Counted from the first letter of the stretch, positions 29,001 through 41,701 are shown. The stretch is 64,000 nucleotides of DNA from Hepsetus odoe (GCA_017165825.1 CM029367.1:8229723-8293722), one strand, 5' to 3'. Numbers and translations are program-made. Notes: generated by a model from the sequence alone, not told the origin.

Positions 29001-32000
29001 AAACTGAAACTTTACTTAGATGATCAAACTGGCAATTTCTCAGTCATTTTACACCAGATTCAAATAGCACAAACGATACTGATCTTTTACCTATGACATT
29101 AAAATGACATTTTCAAGTCTTTACCTCCCTGACACCATATTTACCAGAAATTTTAACAAACTAATAAAAACTGTTCATTTTGTCATGGTCTGTTTCCACT
29201 TAGTTTACAATATTCAAAGAAAATAATATTATATATATCATAGCAGAAATACTTACTAATATAATACAGATAATATAGATAAAATAAGTATAACAATCAA
29301 AACACTGTTCTAACCTGATTTAGCTTGAGAAGTTAGCTTAAGAATTTTAGATCACATCTCTTTAAACTGTATATCAAAAATATTCTAAACAGAATCATAT
29401 ATTTCTGCAGTGTACAGTGTTTCTGGATATTTTTAATCATATCAGATGTCAATAAAACTATACAAGACTACTTAACAGCACATCTTTTTCAAATCCAGTA
29501 TAATTGCACTATGAATGAGACAGACAAAATTAAAGAAAAAAAAAAAACCTTACACCTGTCACTTTTAATTTAAATATTCTGATCTATGCTTGTATGTGGA
29601 AACATTTTTTATGCAAAGTTACAAAAAGATAAAGCAATTTAGAGCATGCTACCCAAAACAATAGTAGCGGTCAAATATGGTTGCTAAATGAATTGTCTGT
29701 ACAACATGGTGGTCAGCTGTGCTCAATAAATGACGTGGTGCCTGTATAATATTTACAGTTTAGTGTGTAAGTCATCAGCAGATTGAAAAAGATTTACCTC
29801 AAGTCTGTAAGGCAAATAAAACAACAAAACAATAATCATAGGGAAGTGCTGCTGAACCGAAAACTGACCGATGCTAAAATATGGTTAGACAGACGTGAAG
29901 CGAACAGAAGCCTTCACACGCTATATATATTTTTTTATATATAATATATATCTTTTTCAGTTTAGCATATATAATATATACAACTTCTTACCTTCTGCCG
30001 CTGCACTGTAAGATCCTCCTTAGACACCGATCAAACTACTTACACAAAGTTTCATCTCTGAATAAACTAAGTATGTGTTCAGGCATAACTTCTTATTTAA
30101 AACGATACAGCAAACCAAAAGTACATTCATATAAAGTTATTAAGGGAGTTTTTTTTATTTTCTGTTGGGTAGCAGTGTGCTGAGTCATTTGTGTCATGGC
30201 TGCCCACGCACGCAGCCCCACGCAGCTCTGCTCACTGCACCGTGAGCTCCAGAGCCAGTGGTTTGCTTAAGTGTCTCAGACCTTCTTCGTTTACAGTAAA
30301 TGGTACTAGTGTGGGGCATTTGCCTCCACTGAGGGGGTATTTGAACCGTATCATGCTCCTTGACATCACCAAGTCACAAAAATACAAAAAGAAAAAGCAC
30401 AAACTGCTGTAAAACTGTAGAGGTGGAAACAGAATCAGTTCTTAGATTTATTTTTAGTATTTTATTATTAGTATTAGTATTCAAATTTATCTCATTTCTC
30501 TCATCTACCTTATTGCACAAAATAACATGACTGAACTTTTACAAAGGTTTATGCATACATAAATATTTTGTATAAATTGAAATTGTCAAATGACCCAAAC
30601 ATACCTGATGGAAAACAAAAACTATAGACTATATAGTTAAGATTGTAGGTAACGTTTTCAGTATTCAGACTAAATCTATTTGATAATGAAACAAAGACGT
30701 AGGCTTATAGTCAACTTAAGTATTTGTAGGCTACTTTCATTATGAACTAAGCTAATGCTACTCACAATAATCATGTGAATTGGTTGGGTTTTAATCCATT
30801 GGGTTGAGACAAATACATGATTGCAGGCAAATTTATTGAGACCAGAATTGGTCTTAAAACAGCAAAAGTTCCAAACTATGACTGGTTCTACAACACTTTC
30901 AGAAGGCATTTATTGACAAGTGTTGATAATTAAACAGATGTTTGTCCATTTTAAGCTTGTACTTGTAGCTGTACATGACAAACAAATAAAAAGGCATTTA
31001 TTTAAGGCAGTTATTTAAAAGGCATTAAAAGCAATGATTTTGGAGTGCCTAAAATCAAATAAAGATTTCTCATTATTCTCATAATTTCTCATTAGTATAT
31101 AATGTCTGTTTTTAATACTTGCTACTTGACAACCGAAATCAAAGTCATATCAAATCAGGAGATACCCAGGGATTCCCATCTCACTTTTAGAATGTTTTGT
31201 CAGATTTCATTGAACCTTTATTTATATCTGCCACATAGATTTGAAACTAGAAGTTAAAAAAGCACTATTAGTCCAGTTTACAATGTACAGCAATGCCACA
31301 GCACATAGTCATGCCAGAATGTTAAGCCCTTCCTACTGCATGATAGTCTCAACTATAGATAGAAAGGGTTGGGGGGGGGGGCTCATTTTTCCCACAGTGA
31401 ACAGTTGACAGATGCAGAACCAACGAGGGAAAGCCAAGAGGTCAGATGGACTTCCTTTTCCGTCATAGCATTCTGCAACAAGCATCTACACAATGATAGA
31501 CATACTGATGCAAAGGAAACAGTTTTCCTCCATTTTGTTTGAAAACAAAATGCTGTTAATTCATTTTTAAGTTTTTATTCTGGTAGTGCATGTAATGTAA
31601 ATTAACTGGTGTGTGAATACATTTCAAATTTCTTTTTAATGTAGAACAATAACGTTTCAATGTGTATAAAGTTACTCTTGCAATGACTATGGTGTGCTGT
31701 TTCTGTTTCATTTTTGTAAATGTGCTAAAGACTTTTACTTCAGCCTCCATATCTAAGATTTTAAATGATGCAGAGCTTTAGAAGTTCTGACACTTTCCAT
31801 TCCAATGTTTACTTTAGCTTTGAAGGTTGTGAATGCTAATCTTAGTATGGTTTCTTCCTTAAAACTAATGAAAACGAATGAAATTTCTCCTTTCAAACTG
31901 CATATGTCTAACTGAGGCACTTGTATAGAATGGGCAGGTCCCTAGCTTGAGCATGAGACATCGTTTCTTTAGACACAGTCTCTTTTTTGTATAGCTACAA

Positions 32001-34429
32001 CTCCACACAATATGCAGTTAACTTTCAAGATGCCAAATGCCAATTATACAAACCTAATCATCCAAAGCTGAAGCAATTCAAGACGTTTGTAAAAGTACTG
32101 CACTGTTAACCCCAGCAACAATATTCCAATATAGCTTCATAAAAAACCCTCCTTACTGACTCTATACATAATTAGCTTAAGTCAAAGAGTATTGATCACA
32201 TAATGACTTACCATTCCACCCTTCATTCTCCTAGAACCCATGGACACATTACTGACAAATGAACAAATGGGTCAGAAACAGAAGAAACAGAACTTGCCTC
32301 CCCCACACACACACACCCCTCTCAAAGGACTAGAGGGATCCAGATGAGTCAAAAGAACTAAAGTGGAAGGCTAACGGAATGGAACGCTCATGAGGCGCTG
32401 ACTCACCAAACCACCGCTTCCTCTCCCCACATGCCTCTCATAACTCCACAGATGACTGGCCAAGTTCCCACAGCAATGCATGGGAGGTCTACGTGGACCC
32501 AAAGACCAAAGGACCACAATCTGACCCCTGCCTGACTCGTGGGTGGACATGTTTGCTTTTGTGTCTTTGTAAAAATTTGATTTTGGTAATGTAAACCAAA
32601 AGACTTCCTAAAGTTATTATGTCTGTGACAGCTAATGACCATTTCAGGCTGTAAGACTTATAAAGAAAGAAAAAGTCTCATTTGTTCCAAAGGAAAATCT
32701 ATGAAAGAAGCACATGATGCAACACTGCATTTTAAATAGGAGTTTGTGGGAACAAGAGGTTCATGGGAAAAATAAAAGTTTCTCCTCCACTGTGTTTACA
32801 CTGGTTTTTGACCTCCTTGAGTCAAATCAGAGTTTTCCTATTGCATAGCTTATGCAGAAATTTTTATTCTCTGTACATGAGTTCCTGAAGTCCACTATAT
32901 ATATATAAACTACTTAGCAAGTACCCAAATATTATACAGAAACCATCCAACAACCGACTAATCATTCTTCTTCACAGCAACAGTCATAATAGCCTTTTGA
33001 GGTATCTGCATATTTGTCACCTACATCTGCATACAGCTTTATATATGTATAAGAGCAGATGCAGTATCAGATAGATTTACCACGAACTTAGAAACCATCA
33101 TATTTTCTGTTATTCAGCAACCACCGTAAAATATGATTGACGCAAGTTCAAGCAGAAGCACATACAAGCCAACAATCAGCAGGGCATGCAACTAAATAAT
33201 TCAGGCTATCCGTAACATTCTTAATAAATTAATATCTCTAGGAAAACTGAGGCCTAATTATAGAATTTCTTTAACCTAACAAGATCTGAGAAGACACTGA
33301 GCACCAGAAGTGATTCCCAAAGCAAAGACACTACAGTACAAGACCATGCGATCAAACTATGTTTGCATTATAAACTTAGCTGCAAATGCATTTACTGTCA
33401 AATGACTCATTGTGATGCAGTTTCTAACCCTTCTTCCTTCTTTCACTTCAGCAGTGATCCTTTCAGTAGTTAATGCTACTGATTGCTGTTCTAAAACATA
33501 GACAAATGCTGTTTGTCCATCATATGATTGCCATGACGTTCCTGCAATAGACAGGGGTTACAAAATAAAAATGAAATTGGAGATTCTATATTCAAAGATC
33601 CACTGGCTTATATGGACACTGGTAGAAAGCGGTGACTCATGGAATAGCATAACAGTCCTGCAAGGTCCTGTATTTAGTAACTGTAATTAATATTTAGGAA
33701 TGAAAAACAATTAGAACCACAATTTTTAAATATAATTAGATAAAGTTAACAATTTTTAGCCCAGTTATCACTGTTAATTATAACCATTACCCTCATACTA
33801 AGAAAGTAATTGGTCAGGAAGCTCTCATATTTATTCATTCATTTTTGTCTATGTTTTCAGCAGGGCATTGTGTGTTTTCCCATAGGTTGAGTGGAGCTTT
33901 TTTATCATGAGCTAGCAAAGTGCTCAATAATACTACCAGCTATACAAACAAATGTCAAAACATGTGGTACAATACGACAGTGTAGAGAGACCTTTTGAAA
34001 CCAGAACTATTCTGCATAGCTAAAAAAATTCTTCTGAAATTGCTACTAGCAGCTAAAATGAAACACTAAGAATATTTCAAAGTCACATGACTGGGGATGG
34101 AATTTATTTGTTTTAGTTAACAAGTGAGAAGTATTTGTTTATTGTCACATGTTAAATGAAAGAGGCAAAAGAAACACATGAAACAAATTTTACAGCGTAC
34201 AACAACAGCATATTACGCAGTTCAGGTTACTCAGATAGTAAAATGACATGATGACAGACAAACAATGAAGGCAGTACAGAAAAACAGACCAGATGCAAAC
34301 CACTTACTCACAATTCAGTAAGGATGCAAAAGCAAGAAAAGGTCTACAAAGATGAGCCACAATGCTTTGTAAACCTATGAGACAGAACTTGAACTATAAC
34401 AAAGGCTAAAGTTTTGAGAAACAAAGAAT
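26034..34429. other. no gene seen (8.4 kb)
   Basis: AT-rich, mostly single-copy looking DNA. Locally higher G+C occurs at 26690-26850 and 30170-30330. A G-run lies at 31371-31380. No coding exon chain could be made. Confidence 0.5.
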
Positions 34430-34692
34430 ATGCTTCATGGTCCATAAGACATGAGCTCAATGTAGGTAGTGAAGCACAGTGTAGGTAGTGTCATGGCTTG
34501 GGCTTTCCTGCTTGCTTCTAGAACAGGCTTGCCATTTTTATTGATGGTGTAACTTCTGATTGTAGCAGCAAAATTAATTCTCTATTTTACAGATACAATT
34601 TACAGAGAAATGCATGTAAATTAATCAGGAGGAACTTTATCATTCAGCAAGACAATGATCCAAAACCCACTGCTAACTGCTTTGGACCAGAC

Positions 34693-34885
34693 AAGTGGCG
34701 GTGGTGGTCTAGTGGTAGGATACTTGCCTCTGGACCTATGGCTCTGGCACTACCGCCACTGGGTCTCTGAGCAAGACCCTTAACCCTGAATTGCTCCAGG
34801 AGGATTGTCCCTGTAATTGGGACATGGAAGTCACTATGAATAAGAGCGTATGCTAAATGCCGGAAATGTAAATGTAAACGTAAGT
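34693..34885 (+). repeat. tRNA-derived SINE with V-SINE/HAmo-like 3' tail
   Basis: The head reads GTGGCGGTGGTGGTCTAGTG. The middle contains CTGAGCAAGACCCTTAACCC. The end shows ATAAGAGCGTATGCTAAATG followed by AAATGTAAATGTAAA, the conserved 3' domain of many fish SINEs. It sits inside the Tc1 fossil. Confidence 0.75.
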
Positions 34886-35081
34886 CATTCACCAAATCTT
34901 TACCCAGTTGAACATTTATTTCATCTCCTGAAAAGAACCCCCCAGAACACACAACAACTGAAAGATGCTGTGGCAAAAGCATGAAAACATAAACAAACCA
35001 AAAAAAAAAAAAAAAAAAAGATGGGTCAAGGGCATGATGGTATGATGCAAGCAAGGCTTACACAGCCAACTTTATGCAACT

Positions 35082-35329
35082 GTCAGTCAGTCAGTCAGTC
35101 ATTTTCTGCCGCTTGTCCCAAGCGGGGTGCTGGAGTCCATCCCAGCTCACACAGGGCGAAGGACGGGGGACACACCCTGGACAGATTGCCAGCCTACCGC
35201 AGGGAGGAGCGTGACGGGGACGGAACCTTGCTCAAGGGTACCTCAGGGCAACCTACTGGGAAGGGGTTCGAACCCCTGAACCTCCGATCATGCAGCCAAC
35301 GCCCTAACCACCAGGCCACCGGTGCCCCT
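35082..35329 (-). repeat. mosaic tRNA-derived SINE with perfect 13-bp target duplication
   Basis: Flanked by identical ACTTTATGCAACT at 35069-35081 and 35330-35342. Read on the minus strand it begins AGGGGCACCGGTGGCCTGGT, has a perfect B box (GGGTTCGAACCCC), and shares the family A body (GGTTGCCCTGAGGTACCCTT). It then changes to a different 3' part: GGCTGGCAATCTGTCCAGGG and CGCTTGGGACAAGCGGCAGA, ending in a (TGAC)n tail. It interrupts the Tc1 fossil at 34.4-35.6 kb. Confidence 0.9.
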
Positions 35330-35590
35330 ACTTTATGCAACTATTTAATGTTATTTTCTTTAGTGACTAGAACTTGTTCTGCTCTGCTCTCTTGAAAAAT
35401 GGGTGGTCAGATACAACAGGTGCTATGTTCTGAGTAATGTAACAAATCTTGATGTGAATGTTCTCCCAAAAAAAGCTGACCTAATTTCATTTTCATCTTT
35501 TGATATCAAACCCAAATGACTTCAAATGTCAAAAGGTGACTGAATTGGCCTTACTGTTCCAATACCATTACTTTTTGAGGAGACTAACCA

Positions 35591-36216
35591 GTCAATGTCC
35601 ATCTTACTCTAAACAGAAATGATGCTACTTAACTGCATACTTCATACCATTTTCCCTTCAGCCCTTTAAGTATCACTTCACGAAGGCACTTAACGGTAAA
35701 GACACGGGTGTTCTGCATAAATGTATTGCTTATTATTGGAGGAGTATTTTGAGCATAAAGCCTTGGGTTATGTAGCACTAATCTGAAAGGATTAGTATTA
35801 ACATTAGTAGTGGAATTAGCAGAACATGACAATGCTATATGCACAACAGTTGATTGCATGGATGAGTGTTATTTGACTAATGGTGGGCAAATACACTTTC
35901 AAAACCTGCATGGAGTAATTAGTTTTAACAATAACTTCTAAAAGACTTAAAAAAAAAAAAAGAAAAGAAAAAAGCAGTCAATGTGTCACACTTTTAAAAG
36001 GTGCATTACACAAGTGTGTCAAAGTGAATGCCACTCTGGCATACAGCTGTGTAGCTATGTCTCTCCTCCTGCTAATAAACCCTGTGAGAAAGAAGCTCAG
36101 GTGCTTTCTCACTGGCTGCAACTCCTTGGAAGAATGACACACACAAAAACACTAATCAATATTCTCTCCTTACACTCATACTCCTGGGAGTGGGAAACCC
36201 TAGAGGGACTCATCCA

Positions 36217-36290
<74 letters not shown>

Positions 36291-37112
36291 GGCCCCTCTA
36301 AGGATAATCAATATTCATTTAATTCAGCTTCAATGACTTACACTTTTGCCTCATACAAAGGTCACAAGGAACTGTCACTCTTATAAAGCATATTGATTAG
36401 TTAGTCCAGCGTTGACTTGCAAGCTGTTGAGGATGGAATGACTAAGTAACTTACGGGAGCTTAAGAGACAGCCTTTGTTTGAGCATAAATGATTGAAGGA
36501 TGAAAAACAGAGTACATGAGAAATATGAGGAGTTAGAATATGTACAGAATTATAAAATCTAATCTCCCTACTTTTTGCTTGTACAAATATCATGACTAAG
36601 CAGTAGCTTGGTTGAAAAAGATTTCTGTAGTGATGAGTCTTGATTTAAGTATTAGTGCATTTCCAGCTCCTTCCCATTTTCAGGTAGAACAATTGAGATG
36701 TTAACATTCATAATGCCAAACTTTACACCGACCGATCATCTGTGTTTCTGTTTGTGAAAATCTAATAAGTTCCTGTATGATTTTTTTTGACTGCCTCAAT
36801 CAGTTCTGATACGTTTGTTATCATAAAATTATATTTATTATGATAAAATTTGTTTAACAAAAAAAAAAGAGTCTCTGAGTCAGCAGACATCAACTGGAAA
36901 GGATTACTTTATTAAGCCACAACATTTTTAAGAAAAAAAAAAAAAGACATTCAGTACAAAAACTGAGAAACTTTATCCAAGTGCTCAATATATTTCATGA
37001 AAGTGATAAATAATTTTGTCTTCAGTTTGTAACGATATGTCAAAGCCTTCCCAAGAGGTTAGTAGTTTTTGACATGCCACAGAGATGCTATCCTTTTAAC
37101 CAAAGATTTATT
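35591..37112. other. no gene seen
   Basis: Non-coding apart from the CA microsatellite at 36219. An A-rich run lies at 35948-35972. Confidence 0.55.
36219..36288. repeat. (CA)n microsatellite
   Basis: About 70 bases of uninterrupted CA. Confidence 0.97.
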
Positions 37113-37118
37113 TATATA

Positions 37119-37188
<70 letters not shown>

Positions 37189-37214
37189 TACACACACACA
37201 CACACACACACACA
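37113..37214. repeat. (TA)n-(CA)n compound microsatellite
   Basis: TA run to 37186, then CTTA and CA to 37214. The fold-back Tc1 element begins inside the CA/TA context. Confidence 0.95.
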
Positions 37215-37759
37215 GTACTGTGCAAGCGTTTTAGGCAGGTGTGAAAAAATGCTGTAAACAAGAATGCTTTCAAAATGGAAGTGTTCGTCATTATTTTCAT
37301 CAATCAACAAAATGCAGTGAATGAACAAAAGAGAAATCTACATCAACAATATTTGGTGTGACCACCCTTTGCCTTCAAAACAGCATCAATTCTTCTAGGT
37401 ACACTTGCACACAGTTTTTGAAGGAACTCGGCTGGTAGGTTGTTCCAAACATGACTGTGTTTCAACCTCCGTGTGACATTGATGATCATCAGCACCTGTT
37501 TGGTAACATTGGTTGATCATACACCAACTATAATCCTACAAAATCCCTGACTTTGTGGAAGTGTACCTAGAAGAATTGATGCTGGTTTGAAGGCAAAAGG
37601 TAGTAAAACCAAATATTGATTTGATTTAGATTTTTCTTTTGTTCGCTCATTTTGCATTTTGTAAATTGATAAAAATAAACAATCATTATTTATGTTTCTG
37701 AAAGCATTCTTTGTTTTCAGCATTTTTTCACACCTGCCTAAAACTTTTGCACAGTACTG
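37213..37759 (-). mobile_element. fold-back Tc1-like element, related copy with different centre
   Basis: 547 bp, with ends CAGTACTGTGCAAGCG and the mirror CTTTTGCACAGTACTG, followed by TA (37760-37761). The left arm has the antisense of the transposase C-terminus (ACCACCCTTTGCCTTCAAAA). The right arm has the same segment in sense orientation (TTTGAAGGCAAAAGGTAGTA). The central 37452-37560 differs from the 9.7 kb copy, so the two are related non-autonomous forms. It lies next to a (TA)n(CA)n microsatellite. Confidence 0.85.
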
Positions 37760-37761
37760 TA

Positions 37762-40249
37762 TATAACACTGAGTCTAAAGAAATAGGGTATAGGATATAG
37801 CCAAAATGATATGAAAATGATATTGTTGTGATAGTATTAATGCTTAAGCTTTAAAAGCAAGTAAACAAAACAACAAAAAAGAGCCTATCAGTAGAAAAAG
37901 TAAAACATATAATTTATCTAAATACCTCCAGCGGATATTTTACCATCATTATCAGCGTAGGAATTGAAAATCTTTTGGAACTCATTTTGTGCATTATTTG
38001 ATAGTTATTCTGAGTACTCAGGTCTATGAATTCACGCAAATAAAGCATAAACTACAGGAGCTGCCATGTGAACACTGCCATCTAGCGGACAGCGCGATAA
38101 AACACTGCCTGCACCGCTGCATGAACCGCTCCAGGCCTGTCCTGAACTCTTTTCCTTTTCATTTCTGAAGGACTTGGAAACATTACAGCAACATTCATGT
38201 CCTACAAAACAAAGATGTATTTCCCTGTAGCTGATAATCTGGGTAAAAGACCAGGGGTTTGTATCACACTTTAAGCCAGTTCGCAAATAAACAGTGACGG
38301 CATCCAAGTGCATTTCCATCCACATTGCTCTACCACCGTGCAGTGTGAGGTCATCCCAGTATTATTTTTCTCCATAGACCAATAAATAAACAGGGGGAGC
38401 TGTGGCCTAGTGGTTAGAAACTAGGCCCTAGGATTGGAAGGTCATGGGTTTGAATCCCAAAGCAGTGGGTTGCCCTGAGTTACCCTTGAGCATGGTACTG
38501 TCCCCATCACTGCTTCCTGATAGCTGGACATAGCTGCCCCCTCCTGCACATGTGTGTATTGGTAAAAAGCATTTCACTGTGTGCTGTGCTGTGCTTCACA
38601 ATGATAAACAGTCACTTTCACTTCACTTTTCAAAATCACACTATGGGTTTGATTACTTAACTTTTTTCTCTTGAGGAATTTCTAAATCCTGCTCCTGGCG
38701 ATTCACATCGTCACAGTTTCTCGCAGCTTACTTGTAACTGATCCAGCCAGTGAAGGGCTATATAATCAAAACGTTATGTGAAAAAACCCTGTTTTAAAAA
38801 TTGGTGATGCATAGCAGAATTAACAACTGTTTAGGAATAGTAGTAGTACGAACAAATGCAGTTCCCTAGTTGTCCACTAGATGGAACCAAAACCAAAGAA
38901 ATAAAATTGAAGAAAAATTTCTTCACTGAACTGGCCACAAGGGTCCATAGAAAGTTCCATATGACCTTTTTCTTTTTTCAAAAAAAATCTTCGACATTAC
39001 CTTCAGAAGTGATCATTTATTTTAATATCATCATAATTTATAATTTATTTTAATATCATTTAATTCATGATTTGTCACATTTGACTGAGAACTTCAATCA
39101 ACTGTCAAAATGAGAGGCTTTCTATAAACATCTAAAAAGCACAGCATAACAAAATGCTCTGTATACTGTGTAGTCATATTATGTAATATGAAACAACACC
39201 TGCCTATCTACCAATAATCGTGAGTAGGCAGACTACTAGTGCTGCATTGGATATATTTAGTCATTTCAAAACCATCTGAAACAGAACAATAGAAACGGTT
39301 TTCATTAATGTAAATTTCAGAACCACTACTTCTGTTTCTGAGGCCAGCACTGACATATCTTACTGGAAACTGACTATAAGTAGACTGAACATATTGCTCA
39401 TCATACTAATGAAATAAATGAGCAGCTGGGGTATGCACAGTCACCTTGAACCCAAGGATCTCTGAATGCCAAACTGTCTTCAAAGAGAGCAATTCATTTC
39501 ATTTTTCTACCAATAAGTCCACAGAGGCATCATGCGCCAAAGGGCAGCTTGACATTAGCGGAATTGTTTTAATTGACATGTATACTTCTACTTCTACCAT
39601 GCACTACTTTTAAGAACTAAGAAATTAGGACTATTACACTGATGCCCCATTTGATATGTTGTGTGGTTGTTCTGGAAATCACCCACTTTTTCAAAGATTC
39701 ATGAATGTAGTATGCACTACGCTCAACTAAAACCACATGAATGGAGATGAGAGGAAGTCCCATAAAGCCATTCTCTGTGAAAAGAATAGCAAAAGAGGAA
39801 AGCAGGTTGGAAAGGAATCAACATGTGTGACATGTACTGAGGTCAATGAAGGTCAAAAGCTTATTGGTTTGGCTGTTTGAAGTTACTATGGAGTCGATTG
39901 CAATAGTCTCCCACAACTGAAAGGGAAAACCACTCAAATGCAATCTGTATGAACTCAAAACATCAAATATAAGCCTGAAAGGCTGCCCAAAGAGTGATCC
40001 ATGCAGATTTAACCCCAGTAGAGAGCAAATACATTTACTACATTCTTTTGTTCCTTTTAGTGTTTTATTAAGTGTTTTTAGTGGATGGATTTTAGTTATT
40101 TTTTGATCACCTACTTAACAGTGACATTGCTCACCACACAATTTGTAACGTGCGATTTTTGTTTCTACTTTTGCATTTTGTGACTAACACAAAGTCTAAA
40201 CTAATTCTAAGGCTAAAACGGAATCTAACCTCTCTGTGGGGGCACTGTT
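37762..40249. other. no gene seen apart from one SINE
   Basis: After the SINE at 38393-38630 the interval 39,430-39,980 is repeat-free with even composition (for example CTTGACATTAGCGGAATTGT), directly left of the CpG island. It could hold regulatory elements. Confidence 0.5.
38393..38630 (+). repeat. tRNA-derived SINE, family A
   Basis: The copy starts GGGGGAGCTGTGGCCTAGTG. It has a clear B box in GGGTTTGAATCCC, the body GTTGCCCTGAGTTACCCTTG and the 3' end TTCACAATGATAAACAGTCA then CTTTCACTTCACTTTT. Confidence 0.85.
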
Positions 40250-41300
40250 ACTCGTTGTCATGGAGACACATTGCGCGCGCGTGCGCCTGTCAGTTCATTT
40301 TCTACCCGGATACAGAGCCGCACGCGGACACGTTGAGCACGCCTCGTCTTGACCACGCCCCCTTTGGTCACACCCCCCCCCCCTCGCTCAGTAGCAAGAA
40401 GCGAGTACGTGACAGAGTGCGGCGCGCGCGGCCATAGAGCGGCTCCAGGGCAGAGGAACGAAGAGCTGAGGGGGAAACGAGCAAACACAGCCTCTCGGCG
40501 TCGCACCGTGGGCCGTATTATGCAGAGGCAGAAGTGAAGTAGCAGCTGTGGTTTTTTTTTTAAACAGAAAGAAGGAAGAGGAAGTTAGAGCCACTCTTCT
40601 GTCTGTACCGCATTACTTCCTTTTATCAGCGCCCAATCGCCCAATGAGATTAAAGTGACCCGAGTCGGCTATTCTGTTCATTCTGACACTTATGTATGTC
40701 AAAGGACATTAAAGAAAACATATTCCGTTTACCGTTCTTACTCTACGGCGTTTTTTAAGTGCAGCGAGTAAACCTAAAGCGTGGAAAGTGAATGCCTGGT
40801 GTGCGCGGTGTAGTTTGAGGAGCAGTCTGGTAACGTGTGATGTACAGAAAAAGTGCCCGTAATAAGCCTGCACTGTTTAAGGCCGAGAAAATGCGGGTTT
40901 TAAACCCATGAACGTGTGCAAATGAGGCACATATTTGTGCTTGAGACGTTGAAAGGTTTGAAGGCGGGATTGTGTGTGTGTGCGAGAACTGGTAACTTAC
41001 CGATTTCTCGTGAGCCAGAGCCCTCTGTGGTGCTGAGAGAGAAAACTTCTGCGCCAGCTCGAGACTACCCGGGACGGAGTTTTTGCACACTTTGCACAAA
41101 CGGTTGCTGAGACGTGAGGCGAATAAACTGGGCTCCTTCCTCCTCTCCTCGTTTGAATTTCGTTTTTTTACGCTGGTCGGTGAACTTGACTCATTCATGT
41201 AGTCGCTCACATTGACTTTCTCCGGCTCTGTTGGTCACACCCACTGCTTGCCGCAGCGGTTCAAAAAAGAAAAGAAGAAAAAAAAAAAGCCTGAAGGCTT
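40250..41300. promoter_or_regulatory. CpG-island promoter of an unidentified gene
   Basis: This stretch is strikingly richer in G+C and CpG than everything around it (TTGCGCGCGCGTGCGCC near 40270, GTGCGGCGCGCGCGGCC near 40418). It contains a GC-box-like CCACGCCCC (40352), two CCAAT boxes 8 bp apart (40633 and 40641) and a strong minus-strand 5' splice site, AATCG|gtaagt (exon end 41001). A minus-strand ORF from ATG 41198 (MNESSSPTSVKKRNSNEER...) stays open into that splice site. I could not find the next exon or name the gene. Transcription to the left is the more likely direction because anapc1 ends 2.5 kb to the right. Confidence 0.65.
41001..41198 (-). CDS. candidate first coding exon in the CpG island (hypothetical)
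   Basis: Open from ATG (41198) to a consensus donor at 41001, giving 65 codons plus 3 bases to the splice site: MNESSSPTSVKKRNSNEERR, then a basic and Ser-rich stretch with CKVCKN, ending APQRALAHEKS. No family was recognised. A minimal ATG-TGA lies just upstream in another frame. The segment could equally be an untranslated first exon. Confidence 0.25.
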
Positions 41301-41701
41301 GTGAATGAAGTTTCGCTAGTCAGAGGTGAACGCCTCGGTAACCGTCACAGCCATGGTTGGTCCTCCAGCACGGCAGCCCAGTCCCAGAGAGGTCATCACT
41401 TGGAAAGCATCCCAGGCCTCTTGTGGTACTTAAGAGACTGAAGCTGGAAACGGCTATCTGACCTACGGGACGCTGAATAGGACAAGATGTCCATGAAGTG
41501 ATGGACATTTGGCCTTCTTGGTCTGCTCCCATGTTTGTGTTCCGAGGCTGAAGACAGATCTGGGAGGTGCTGGTCTTGGTGACGGGATGGAAAAGAGGAG
41601 TGAAGGCAGTGTAGGCTCATTTTTGGCATTCTTGACAAAGTTAGCTTGGAATTGAGAGCAGTGAGAAATAGGGTGTGCGAGGTTTTACACCAAGCTTGTC
41701 C

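Larger units (their letters stand above)
34430..35590 (+). mobile_element. decayed Tc1-like transposon fossil carrying two SINE insertions
   Basis: The plus strand reads as remnants of a fish Tc1-type transposase: GGCTTGCCATTTTTATTGAT..., then NFIIQQDNDPKPTAN (34631 onward, second catalytic motif with Asp). After the first SINE come TTCACCAAATCTTTACCCAG and the region around EHLFHLLKRN, and then the C-terminal ASKAY-like stretch before the second SINE. The 3' non-coding part (35343-35590) ends in GGCCTTACTGTTCCAATACC. Stops and frameshifts are frequent. I could not place the left terminal repeat. Confidence 0.75.

Noticed and set aside
30191..30412. Frames in a GC-richer patch, one with ATGGCTGCC context
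   Set aside because: Stops after about 24 codons in the ATG frame. The longer frame has no homology and no splice partner.
34644..35054. Minus-strand ORF of 136 codons
   Set aside because: It runs antisense through a Tc1 fossil, a SINE and a poly(A) run.
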